A stretch of DNA of 64,000 nt from Spirosoma spitsbergense DSM 19989 (GTDB lineage: Bacteria; Bacteroidota; Bacteroidia; Cytophagales; Spirosomataceae). Positions 27,081-34,914 of this stretch are shown in pieces. Each line of letters starts with the position of its first letter. Within the stretch, counting starts at the first letter, position 1. The notes under the pieces were generated by a model, which had not been told where the DNA came from, did no database searches, and saw only the letters and a program-made list of their open reading frames with translations. Where the stretch lies: the NCBI RefSeq assembly GCF_000374085.1, contig NZ_KB893603.1, forward strand, positions 63,308-127,307. Direction: 5' to 3'. The position numbers and the translations under genes were made by a program.

Positions 27081-27467
27081 TTAACGCTTGCTGAACTGGA
27101 AGCGACGACGGGCTTTTTTACGACCTGGCTTTTTCCGTTCTACCATGCGCGAATCCCGAGTCAGGAATCCCTCTTTTTTAAGGGCCGGACGAAACTCCGC
27201 GTTCATCTCGACCAGTGCGCGGGCAATGGCCATGCGGGTGGCTTCTGCCTGACCGGCTACACCACCACCACGAACGTTAACTTTTACGTCGTAACCACCA
27301 ACGCCGTTGACCGTAGCAAAGGGCTGGTTCAGGATAATTTGCAGAACTTCGGTGGGGAAGTATTGTTTGTAATCTTTCCCGTTTACCGAGATGGCTCCAC
27401 TGCCTGCCGACATATAAATGCGGGAGATAGCAGTTTTACGGCGGCCAATGGTATTAATACGATCCAT
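27081..27467 (-). CDS. rpsI: Small ribosomal subunit protein uS9
   Basis: A 128-residue protein ending KKPGRKKARRRFQFSKR, the invariant C-terminal tail that reaches the P-site tRNA. The N-terminus INTIGRRKTAISRIYM and the GGGVAGQAEATRMAIARAL segment are diagnostic. Its ATG at 27467 overlaps the rplM stop by one base (TAATG), so the two are translationally coupled. Confidence 0.97.
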   Translation of the reverse strand: MDRINTIGRRKTAISRIYMSAGSGAISVNGKDYKQYFPTEVLQIILNQPFATVNGVGGYDVKVNVRGGGVAGQAEATRMAIARALVEMNAEFRPALKKEGFLTRDSRMVERKKPGRKKARRRFQFSKR

Positions 27468-27916
27468 TATATATTGAATTTAACTGCGGTGGGTTGCTGT
27501 GCCTCGTGCGGGTGTTGCTCACCGACATATACGTACAGGTTGGTGTATAAACGCCGACCAAGCCGATTTTTCGGCAACATACCTTTCACTGCATGTTCAA
27601 TGATGCGCTCGGGATGTTTCTCGAGCAGCAACCGGGGCGATGCAAACCGTTGACCGCCGGGATAACCCGTGTGGCGAACGTAAACTTTGTCGGTCATCTT
27701 GGCACCCGTCAGGCGCACCTTATCGGCGTTGATGACAATCACGTTATCTCCGCAATCAACATGCGGGGTGAAGTTGGTCTTGTGTTTGCCGCGGATCAGG
27801 TGAGCAATTTGGCTGGCCAGCCGACCGAGCACTTCACCCTGAGCGTCAACCACAACCCATTCCTTCTGCGCCGTTTCTTTGTTGGCCGAGATGGTTTTGT
27901 AACTGAGCGTATTCAC
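27467..27916 (-). CDS. rplM: Large ribosomal subunit protein uL13
   Basis: A 149-residue uL13 with the family segments VVDAQGEVLGRLASQIA, VIVINADKVRLTG and HPERIIEHAVKGMLPKN. Start is GTG at 27916. First gene of the rplM-rpsI-rpsB-tsf operon. A TAnnTTTG box lies about 75 bases upstream, and the leader contains a perfect 16-base palindrome. Confidence 0.97.
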   Translation of the reverse strand: MNTLSYKTISANKETAQKEWVVVDAQGEVLGRLASQIAHLIRGKHKTNFTPHVDCGDNVIVINADKVRLTGAKMTDKVYVRHTGYPGGQRFASPRLLLEKHPERIIEHAVKGMLPKNRLGRRLYTNLYVYVGEQHPHEAQQPTAVKFNI

Positions 27917-27969
27917 TTTATGGAGACTAATTGGTTTATTTTCAATAGATTACTTATCAAAAAGATAAG

Positions 27970-27985
27970 CCCGTTTCGAAACGGG
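27970..27985 (-). other. Perfect palindrome at the 5' end of the rplM leader
   Basis: CCCGTTTCGAAACGGG is an exact 16-base palindrome that begins about five bases downstream of the -7 box (minus strand), so it would form the extreme 5' end of the transcript. It could be a 5' stabilising stem or part of an autoregulatory uL13 leader. Confidence 0.5.
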
Positions 27986-27989
27986 AGTG

Positions 27990-28021
27990 CAAATATAGGC
28001 GTTGTACCCCTTAAAAGCAAG
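27990..28021 (-). promoter_or_regulatory. Promoter of the rplM-rpsI-rpsB-tsf operon
   Basis: Read on the minus strand, TATATTTG (27997 to 27990) matches TAnnTTTG, with CTTG (28021 to 28018) about 20 bases upstream as the -33 element. Confidence 0.65.
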
Positions 28022-28039
28022 GGTAGAGCAGGAATATAA

Positions 28040-28166
28040 CTACTGAACGATCAACCCATTACGTGAGGAGAAACTAATTAATTGAATAAGCCCCTTCGAT
28101 AATAGAGTCTGTATTGCAGGTAGGTTATAAAACCAGAACCTAACCGGCGGAAGCCGGTTAGGTTCT
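28040..28166 (+). repeat. Intergenic repeat, copy A (pair with 40044-40160)
   Basis: This 127-base stretch aligns with 40044-40160 at clear but diverged similarity. Shared exact words are GATCAACCCATTA (28049-28061), TTCGATAATA, AGTCTGTATT and AGGTAG in the same order and spacing. It ends in a perfect 14-bp stem, AGAACCTAACCGGC / GCCGGTTAGGTTCT (28135-28148 and 28153-28166) with a GGAA loop; the other copy keeps a decayed hairpin at the same place. No open frame fits both copies. The rest of the gap up to 28331 holds nothing I can identify. Confidence 0.7.
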
Positions 28167-28331
28167 CAAGACAGGTTGTGGTGAGGTAAAACCTGATGAA
28201 TAGCTCGCACGGACTGTTGCGGGGACGCGTTTTTTTTCGCCTTCTGTATAGTCGTTTGGAAGGGTAAATTGGCAGAACCTTATGATTCCGGGCAATATTC
28301 CCGAAGTGGTTAGCTTATCCCTGAGAACCCG

Positions 28332-30062
28332 TCACTGCTTTTTCAAATCGCTGAACTTGCCATACACCGACAGGGTGTACTTTCCAATGCCGCTTGTAGC
28401 AGAACCGGGCGTAACCGTTATTTTGTAAACACCTTTATTGACTACGTTTAGCAGATAGTCGTAATTGGTTGGAACCGTAAATTTGTCCTTCTGGGTGCCA
28501 TTCGGATCGATGAGGACTGCGCTGCCTATAATATCCGGCGAGCGCAGGCTGATGTCGAGGGCCGAATTATCTTCCGTCACCGTCAGGGTATAAGTAATAA
28601 CCCCGTTTTTGCCAATGTAACTGTCTGGCTGGATGGCCGAATTATAGGTGGTCTGCTTCAGGTTTTGCACCTTCCCGGAAATCTCCAGCGTATACGTGCC
28701 AATGGCGTCGCGGGTACCCGTGCCAACATATAGCCCGTAAGTGCCTTTGTTAAGGGTCTTCACAAAATAGCGGGGCGTACCAACGGGCAATAGGCCAAAG
28801 GTATAATCAGCCTCAGCACCAGCGGGAGTGCGTAAATTCAACCATGTGCTGAGGCCCGGAGAAGCTACATTGATGTCCGTGATGGTATTGTCTTCGGTCA
28901 CGTCAAAGGTATAATAGTGGTTTCTGGGCGAAATGGGAAGTCTATTGCCGATGCCTCCGCCCCCACCTTCTGAGCCAAAGCCAACGTTGGCTGCCTGAAC
29001 ACGGTCGGCGGGCCGCAGGGTAAACTCAGAGGCCATGCCGCGCCCGACCAGCCGGAATGTGCCAACATCATAGCGTTGAACCGTAGAGACCATAACGCTG
29101 TATTTACCCGCATTGACGGTCTGGTCCAGAACAACCGAGCGACCCGTCCCCCGAGTAACAAGCCGACTGCCCAGCGGGTCGTACAGGCTAAACCCAACAT
29201 TGACATCAGGGGAGGTTAGTGTCAGCGAAACCGGCTGATTGTTCGTGGCCACGTCAAATGAATAAAACTTATTACGGGGCGTAAAATCAGTACCCCCACT
29301 GGTACCGTCAGCGGCTGTCCAGCTTCCGGTGATGACTCGAACGGCCGGTGTGGTAGCCGTAACCGTTACATCCTGGGACACGTCAGGCCAGACGGCATCA
29401 GAAATGGTCAGGCTCAGGACATAGGCACCGGCAATGTCGGCAGTAAACCCGGCAGTGGCTGTCTGCGCGTTGGTCAGTACGGCGGTACTACCTGTGGGTT
29501 TGGTTTTAACTGCCCAGGCATACGTCAGTTTATCCCCATCAGGATCACTGGATTTGCTGGCATCAATGGAGGTTTGCTGCCCTGTTTCTACCGTCAGAGC
29601 CGTCACCACGCTGATAACGGGTGGTTTTCCAGGCAAAGATGCGGTAAGCGTTATTTCGGTGACTGCTTTCTGACCACTCGCATCCGTAACCGTCAGGACA
29701 ATACCATACGTACCGGGCTTATCGGGGGTCAGTTCGGCGTTTACTGTATTGGAGTTGACTATTGTGGCGTTACTGCCAGCCGGTGCTGCCTTGATGGACC
29801 AGGCATAGGTCAGTGCACCTTGTCCGCCTGTGGCCGAAGCGTTCAATATTGTTTTGGCGTTTACCGTTCCGCTCACCATCGTGCTGGGTACGGTAATCAC
29901 GATTGGTACCGGGTCCGGGTCCGTAGTTTTCTTGCAGCTCAGCAAGGCAAGACTTGAGAGGGTAAGCCAAAGCAAGAGAAGCATTGGTCTCTGAGTTGCC
30001 CGGAGATACTTAACGGTCATGTGCTTCATGGTGTTGATAGGTTTCATAGTAGTAGATATCAT
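28332..30062 (-). CDS. Lipoprotein with PKD repeats and PPC-like domains
   Basis: A 576-residue surface lipoprotein. The N-terminus has several possible Met starts; the signal MLLLLWLTLSSLALLSCKK ends in a lipobox Cys near residue 43. Two PKD-like domains follow (about 50-145 and 148-240; each ends with an AYxLSLTISD/TYGIVLTVTD motif). Then three repeats of a bacterial pre-peptidase C-terminal (PPC)-like fold start near 260, 350 and 460, each with an N-KFYSFDVA / HYYTFDVTED-type strand and ending GTFRLVGRG, GTYTLEISG and GKYTLSVYG. No catalytic domain is present. It may bind protein or carbohydrate at the cell surface. Confidence 0.82.
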   Translation of the reverse strand: MISTTMKPINTMKHMTVKYLRATQRPMLLLLWLTLSSLALLSCKKTTDPDPVPIVITVPSTMVSGTVNAKTILNASATGGQGALTYAWSIKAAPAGSNATIVNSNTVNAELTPDKPGTYGIVLTVTDASGQKAVTEITLTASLPGKPPVISVVTALTVETGQQTSIDASKSSDPDGDKLTYAWAVKTKPTGSTAVLTNAQTATAGFTADIAGAYVLSLTISDAVWPDVSQDVTVTATTPAVRVITGSWTAADGTSGGTDFTPRNKFYSFDVATNNQPVSLTLTSPDVNVGFSLYDPLGSRLVTRGTGRSVVLDQTVNAGKYSVMVSTVQRYDVGTFRLVGRGMASEFTLRPADRVQAANVGFGSEGGGGGIGNRLPISPRNHYYTFDVTEDNTITDINVASPGLSTWLNLRTPAGAEADYTFGLLPVGTPRYFVKTLNKGTYGLYVGTGTRDAIGTYTLEISGKVQNLKQTTYNSAIQPDSYIGKNGVITYTLTVTEDNSALDISLRSPDIIGSAVLIDPNGTQKDKFTVPTNYDYLLNVVNKGVYKITVTPGSATSGIGKYTLSVYGKFSDLKKQ

Positions 30063-30176
30063 TGGAAAGCTTGGCGAAGGCCCGCAACCGTACCGCTAGA
30101 GCTTTCTCGTAAAAAGTGTAGTTACTGCTGTTGACTGTTTATCCGTAGTTTGAGTTTTTATACGTTTACTAATAAT

Positions 30177-30195
30177 CTGTCAATTAAATTGACAG
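30177..30195. promoter_or_regulatory. 19-base palindrome, possible operator
   Basis: CTGTCAATT and AATTGACAG are exact complements around one central A, in the gap upstream of the PKD lipoprotein gene and downstream of the M48 gene. The size suits a dimeric regulator site, or a weak stem. Confidence 0.35.
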
Positions 30196-30270
30196 AAATA
30201 AGCAGGTCTCTTGTGCGCTGGACCAGTACAACATCCCTATTGGGTATGGTTTCGTATGTTTGAGTTTTTA

Positions 30271-31314
30271 TCATTTTCTTTTTGATGTATTTGACTTGTA
30301 CTGTGCATTTTTTGCTGCTGTAGTTTTTTTATTAGTAGCTTGAGATGAACCCTTCCTCGTTTGATTCTTAGCCGAAGTTTTAGAATTTATTGATTGCTTT
30401 TGAGCCTTGACTTTTGAGTTTTGTACTCTCTTTTCTATCGCATTAGTTTCTGCAAGTTCTTCAAACCCCGGTCGATTCACCGGGTGCAAAGCAATGGGTA
30501 TACTTTTCGGAACAGTGTAGTACTTCATGGCTTCGGGCATTTGATTTTGCAAATCCCGAATCCTACGTTCATCGGACGGATGAGTGGACAAAAGTTCAGG
30601 AGGTTTTTGGCCGTTACCTGCCATAGAAAAACGTTGCCAGAAAACAACAGCCTGCTGTGGATCGTAGCCCGCCAGTGCCATGAAAATCAGGCCGAGGTGG
30701 TCAGCTTCAGACTCCTGCGCCCGACTATGGGGCAGTGCCCGTCCTAACTGGTATGTTATTCCGGCGGCCTCTAATAACAGCAGGTTAGCCTGCCGCTTCT
30801 GTGGGGGCGACAAATCATTGATGAGTATCTGACCGCTCTGTAAAAGCCCATTGGCAAGTAGCGTTTCGCTCATGCGTTCCTCATTATGAGCAGCAATAGC
30901 GTGTGCGATTTCGTGGCCCATTACCGTTGCCACGCCCGCTTCGTTTCGGGTATAGGGTAGAATGCCCGTGTAAAATGCCACTTTACCACCCGCCATACAC
31001 CACGCGTTTTGCTGTGGGCTTTGAATCAGGTTAAATTCCCACTGATATCCTTTGATGCGCTCGCCATAATTGTTGCTGTTTAAATAGTTTTCCACCGCCA
31101 CTCGCAGCCGATTGCCCACCCGCGAAATCATCTCGTAATCAGGACCGCTACGAACTACCTGGCTTGTATTCAGTACTTCCTTATATTGACCCGCACTTAG
31201 GGGCAGCATCTGATCGCTGCCGATTATTATAAGCTGCTTTCTGCCCGTCATCGGTACTCGCTGGCAGGCAATCACCAACCCAAAGATGAGGAGTAGTGCT
31301 AGCGATTTTTTCAT
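30271..31314 (-). CDS. M48-family zinc metallopeptidase lipoprotein with basic tail
   Basis: A 347-residue protein with signal and lipobox (LLIFGLVIACQR). The peptidase core has the zinc motif MGHEIAHAIAAHNEERM and the downstream third ligand in QESEADHLGLIFMALAGYDP; LSTHPSDERRIRDL closes the domain. It resembles BepA/Oma1-like periplasmic proteases that clear misassembled outer-membrane proteins. The last ~55 residues are an unusual Lys/Ser/Thr/Asn-rich, strongly basic, low-complexity tail with no domain match. The ATG at 31314 is followed by MKKSLALLLIFG. Confidence 0.88.
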   Translation of the reverse strand: MKKSLALLLIFGLVIACQRVPMTGRKQLIIIGSDQMLPLSAGQYKEVLNTSQVVRSGPDYEMISRVGNRLRVAVENYLNSNNYGERIKGYQWEFNLIQSPQQNAWCMAGGKVAFYTGILPYTRNEAGVATVMGHEIAHAIAAHNEERMSETLLANGLLQSGQILINDLSPPQKRQANLLLLEAAGITYQLGRALPHSRAQESEADHLGLIFMALAGYDPQQAVVFWQRFSMAGNGQKPPELLSTHPSDERRIRDLQNQMPEAMKYYTVPKSIPIALHPVNRPGFEELAETNAIEKRVQNSKVKAQKQSINSKTSAKNQTRKGSSQATNKKTTAAKNAQYKSNTSKRK

Positions 31315-31502
31315 GATTATAAAAAAATGAAGCTGTACAATTCCAGGTAGTCAGTTTAAGCCGGACGTGGAGCTAAAAATCCAACTAACATTTGTCAGGA
31401 GCGCGTACTGATAATGGTAGTCTGCTTCCGCTGTATCTTTATGCTCACCGAGCCAGCCAAGGTAACAGCGATAGAAAAATAATTTTGCCCTGTTGGGATA
31501 GG

Positions 31503-32441
31503 CTACTTTCTGGATAGAAAATAGCCTATCCCAACGCCGAACGTCTGATTTTTCCATCTCTCCCTTGAGCTTAGTCCTGAATTGATATCGAGTAAACCTA
31601 CGTTGTAGAACGCATTCAATGTAAGACCCGAAGAAAAATCAACCCAGCCTGAAACACGTACCCCGGCATCTTGTTTGGTGAAAAGTTTTGCGGCATCGTT
31701 GGGCCCAAATTTTGCATTTAAAAGAGTACCAAAATAGCCACCACCGCCCAGCAAAAACTGCGCGCCAGATGTTTCAATTTTGTATAAAAAATCAAACGGT
31801 ATTTCGAGATAGTTAACATTTAAGCTTCTATTGCTAGAGATAGAGCTAGCACCTTTAGATGAATACAAGAACTGGGTACGAAGACTTACAGCACTACTAA
31901 AGGATCTGTCAAATAGTAAGCCCCCCCGAAAACCAAAAATGCTTTTAGTGCCTTCAGTCGATCCATCAAAACTAATTATAGCACTCTGCCCACCTGCCAA
32001 AAGCCCAAAACGTGTCTTCTTTGATGAGGATGATTGTCGCGGTTGGTAGACAGGGGCAGGAGCATATGAAGTGGAGCGAGTTTGTGTAGGCTGTACGGGT
32101 GCGGGGCCTGGTTGTGGGGGTGTGGGTTGGACCACTTTTGTAAACTGCTCTATTTCATCATTACTCCCGTACTTGAGAAAACTAAAATCGGCTTTCTGGG
32201 ATCGAAAAAGGGGACCGCTGGGATTGTTGAATCGTTTGTAAACAATCTCTCTATCCGTGATTTCGGTGACCAGCACTTCCAGTTGCGTACCATCTTGCCG
32301 AACTAACAGGTCAGGCTTAGGCGTAGGGGGCTTAGGAGCTGGCTTTGTGGTTGTTTGGCGTGGACGAGTTTGAGCATGAGCTGTGGTTGAGAAGGCAGTC
32401 AGCAAGCTGATTGACAAAATGAAGAGTATGTGTTTACGCAT
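31503..32441 (-). CDS. Outer-membrane beta-barrel protein with Pro-rich linker
   Basis: A 312-residue protein: signal peptide (1-24, ending AHAQ); a Pro/Lys/Thr-rich segment; a small beta domain (about 45-105, LLVRQDGTQLEVLVTEITDR with the pattern 'KRFNNPSGP'); a second Pro/Gln-rich linker (VVQPTPPQPGPAPVQPTQ); and a C-terminal barrel (about 145-312) with VSLRTQFLYSSKG, LNVNYLEIPFDFLYKIE and ending FGVGIGYFLSRK. The barrel is a paralogue of the gene at 11179. The first beta domain may be periplasmic and bind peptidoglycan or a partner. Confidence 0.82.
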   Translation of the reverse strand: MRKHILFILSISLLTAFSTTAHAQTRPRQTTTKPAPKPPTPKPDLLVRQDGTQLEVLVTEITDREIVYKRFNNPSGPLFRSQKADFSFLKYGSNDEIEQFTKVVQPTPPQPGPAPVQPTQTRSTSYAPAPVYQPRQSSSSKKTRFGLLAGGQSAIISFDGSTEGTKSIFGFRGGLLFDRSFSSAVSLRTQFLYSSKGASSISSNRSLNVNYLEIPFDFLYKIETSGAQFLLGGGGYFGTLLNAKFGPNDAAKLFTKQDAGVRVSGWVDFSSGLTLNAFYNVGLLDINSGLSSRERWKNQTFGVGIGYFLSRK

Positions 32442-32530
32442 GATAATGGGGGATAGTTTCCAGGGTGAATAGATGTGTTTTTAGTTAGTCAGGATGTAGA
32501 AACGCTTGCTCCTTCATCCTGACTAATTGT

Positions 32531-32974
32531 TTACTTTTTTGTAAAAACTTCCGTAAAATCAGCCGTTACCTGCTGAGTAGAAGATGCGACGTAGACCGTA
32601 AACGTGAGTGTCAGTTTATCACCCGTTAAGCTCCCGGTCAGGTTCCGCAAATAAATTTGCCCCTGGCTATTGTCATTGAATGTGAATGGTACGCCACTGG
32701 GGATATTCCTGTTGTCGGCCTGAAACCCTGAACCGCTTACCGTAGCCGTAAAATCATTGGCGGTAAAACCGCTTAGCGTTAAAACGGATCCTGATTTACT
32801 GATGGCAACTTTATCACCCGTGCTGGCTTTGCCATTGACCATGGTCTCGTTCCAGGTCCCCACATACTGATCGAGCGGGTCGGGATCGGATTTCTTACTA
32901 CAGGATGAAGCCAGCAGGATGAATGTGAATACTACCAGCAACGTGCGGACTGAATTAGTGTGGCGTGTTTTCAT
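32531..32974 (-). CDS. Small lipoprotein, lipocalin-like
   Basis: I choose the ATG at 32974 (147 residues), giving a signal MKTRHTNSVRTLLVVFTF... with lipobox LLASSC. The mature protein has a beta-barrel-like pattern beginning YVGTWNETMVNGKAS (a lipocalin-like GxW opening) and ends VTADFTEVFTKK. Related short lipoproteins with SDPDPLDQYVGTW starts occur widely in Spirosomaceae. Ligand unknown. It precedes the beta-barrel gene by 90 bases on the same strand. Confidence 0.7.
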   Translation of the reverse strand: MKTRHTNSVRTLLVVFTFILLASSCSKKSDPDPLDQYVGTWNETMVNGKASTGDKVAISKSGSVLTLSGFTANDFTATVSGSGFQADNRNIPSGVPFTFNDNSQGQIYLRNLTGSLTGDKLTLTFTVYVASSTQQVTADFTEVFTKK

Positions 32975-33551
32975 GAAAAGTGAATTGAAATGAAACGGTG
33001 TAGACTTAAAAAGGTGATTCATATTGTGGACTGGTTTTATGGTGATTGAAATTGGTTGAAACGTTATGTTATTCTGAGGTTGGTGGACAATCGGCAGGTT
33101 TTGTCAACCGTATGAATGCCCACCCAACTTCTCAGCCTGTACGTACAGCATGTCGTTTTTTGCAATCTTCTGCTACCGCTGATTCGTGGTAACGACAAAC
33201 ACCGAATCGGGTAGTAAAACAGGCATGGATATAAGCGGAAAGAAAGCAGTAGTCAATGGGTTTATGAATCAGGTGGGCAGACGTAACCATGTTTTCAGGC
33301 TTTTTTTTGATTTATTTTTTAACGAGATAACCAGCGTTGCTACGCCCATAGAAAATGCCGTGATTCAGCCCCGATAGTCTTTGTGATTTCAGAGGAGGCT
33401 TAAAATCAACTAAAAGCACCTTCTTCCTTATAAAGCCGCTATTTGTGCCAACGAGCGAAAGCCACCAACCTGATTCTATCATGTATGATTAAAAACTAAT
33501 TGATTATGTGCACGGTATGCGTTACTTTTCGGCTATTCAGCTTCTATCGTC
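32975..33551. other. 577-base region upstream of the sigma-factor operon
   Basis: No gene is supported; a 63-codon frame (33186-33377) has no recognisable features. A perfect 12-base palindrome CTGTACGTACAG lies at 33137-33148 and could be an operator for the divergent genes. The stretch near 33300-33330 is T-rich. No clean TAnnTTTG box precedes the sigma gene, as expected if the operon has its own alternative promoter. Confidence 0.45.
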
Positions 33552-34136
33552 ATGGCAACACATCAGTACATAACTGATCAGCAGGGCTTGTACCAATCCT
33601 TACTGGCTGGACACGATTCAGCGTTTGAATACCTTTACAAAGCCCTGCATCATCGGGTAGGTGGGTTTGTGTATACGTCGGGTGGCAATAGAGAGGATAT
33701 AAAAATCGTAGTCCACGAAGCCATTATTGCACTGGTGTTTAACCTCCGGTATGGGCACTACGAATGGCGTGAGGAAACTCAGCTACTGACCTACGTAACC
33801 GGTATCGCCCGTAATAAATGGAGCGAGATGCGCCGAAGCAAAAACCGGTATGTGGCACTGGATGCTGACACCCCAATCCCCATTTCTGATGACCCGCAAC
33901 AGACCGACATGGAGGAACAGGATTTTGAACAGCGCAGACTGAACGTCAGCCAAGGCCTGGCTCAATTGGGCGATAAGTGCCGACAGTCGATTAATCTGTA
34001 TTACATCCAGAAAAAAACCATGAGCGAAATAGCTTCGTTGCTGGGCTGGGCCAACGAAAACGTAGCTAAGAAAGAGAAGTACCGCTGCCTGAAAAAACTT
34101 CGCCAGCTAATGGGCCTGACCAATTGGGCCGACTAA
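33552..34136 (+). CDS. ECF-type RNA polymerase sigma factor
   Basis: A 194-residue sigma-70-family protein with only regions 2 and 4. Region 2 spans about 20-95 (DSAFEYLYKALHHRVGGFVY, then LTYVTGIARNKWSEMRR matching the region 2.3-2.4 pattern) and region 4 about 130-185 (CRQSINLYYIQKKTMSEIASLLG with a helix-turn-helix and NVAKKEKYRCLKKLRQLM). The linker TPIPISDDPQQTDMEEQ is acidic. It starts a four-gene operon; the next gene, 13 bases away, encodes its likely membrane partner. Confidence 0.92.
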   Translation: MATHQYITDQQGLYQSLLAGHDSAFEYLYKALHHRVGGFVYTSGGNREDIKIVVHEAIIALVFNLRYGHYEWREETQLLTYVTGIARNKWSEMRRSKNRYVALDADTPIPISDDPQQTDMEEQDFEQRRLNVSQGLAQLGDKCRQSINLYYIQKKTMSEIASLLGWANENVAKKEKYRCLKKLRQLMGLTNWAD

Positions 34137-34149
34137 CCACACATTAACC

Positions 34150-34914
34150 ATGAACTATGAACAATTTGACCTGTTTGAAGCCTACATCGATAATGCCCTG
34201 CCCACCGACCAGCGAATGATGCTGGAACAGCAGCTGGCCACCGATACCAGCCTTCGGGCCGAACTCGATGACTACCGGCAATTCCGGTTCGGTATCGAGT
34301 CAGTAACGCTTAAACAGCAGTTGGAGCAGGTCCACACCCGGCTTGACCGGCAGGGGTTGCTTACTCACCGCCCCCCCATAGTGCCCCCTATCCGCCGAGT
34401 GCGGTCTTTGTGGGTAGCCACCGCACTAACCGTATTACTGCTGGCCGGTATTGGCCTGTATTGGGTTTCATTGCCCAAACCGTCCACTCCGGCCGAACAA
34501 ACCTTTATATCCCTTTACCAGCCTGAACCCACGGCGCGGGATGCTACATCCTGTGGTCCCGAACTAACGACTGGCATTCGGGCATACCGGGCTGGAAACT
34601 ACGCGCAGGCAGCGACTGCTTTCGACAAATTTTCCGCAGAAAGCCCTTGTACATACTACTACCGGGGGCTGACCCAATTGGCGTTGGGCAACGCACCGCT
34701 TGCCATTGGAATGCTGGAACGGGCCGTTGCTCAAAAACCCGCCATTCCTGACCTGACGTTTCAGAAGAGCGAGTGGTATCTGGCCTTAGCATACCTGAAA
34801 GCCAACCGCCCCGACGAGGCCCGCCCGCATCTCCAGTCTATTGCCCGGCAGTCGGATAATCCATTTCAGCAGGAAGCCAAACGCGGCTTAGCCGAACTGG
34901 ACCATGTCCGCTAA
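34150..34914 (+). CDS. Putative membrane anti-sigma factor with periplasmic TPR-like domain
   Basis: A 254-residue protein. Residues 1-60 (YEQFDLFEAYIDNALPTDQ, then LRAELDDYRQFRFGIE) have the size and helical pattern of anti-sigma domains that lack zinc ligands; a basic stretch IRRVR precedes one transmembrane helix (about 86-107), so the N-terminus is inside. The periplasmic part has TPR-like helices (LTTGIRAYRAGNYAQAATAFDKF; YRGLTQLALGNAPLAIGMLERAV; LALAYLKANRPDEARPHL) and two cysteines (about 134 and 166) that could form a disulfide. The reading frame overlaps the next gene by 11 bases. The role is inferred from position and topology. Confidence 0.75.
   Translation: MNYEQFDLFEAYIDNALPTDQRMMLEQQLATDTSLRAELDDYRQFRFGIESVTLKQQLEQVHTRLDRQGLLTHRPPIVPPIRRVRSLWVATALTVLLLAGIGLYWVSLPKPSTPAEQTFISLYQPEPTARDATSCGPELTTGIRAYRAGNYAQAATAFDKFSAESPCTYYYRGLTQLALGNAPLAIGMLERAVAQKPAIPDLTFQKSEWYLALAYLKANRPDEARPHLQSIARQSDNPFQQEAKRGLAELDHVR

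Noticed and set aside
31351..31557. 68-codon minus-strand frame between the M48 and beta-barrel genes
   Set aside because: It overlaps the end of the barrel gene out of frame and has no recognisable features.
33186..33377. 63-codon frame upstream of the sigma factor
   Set aside because: No signal, domain or promoter support; the sequence looks non-coding.
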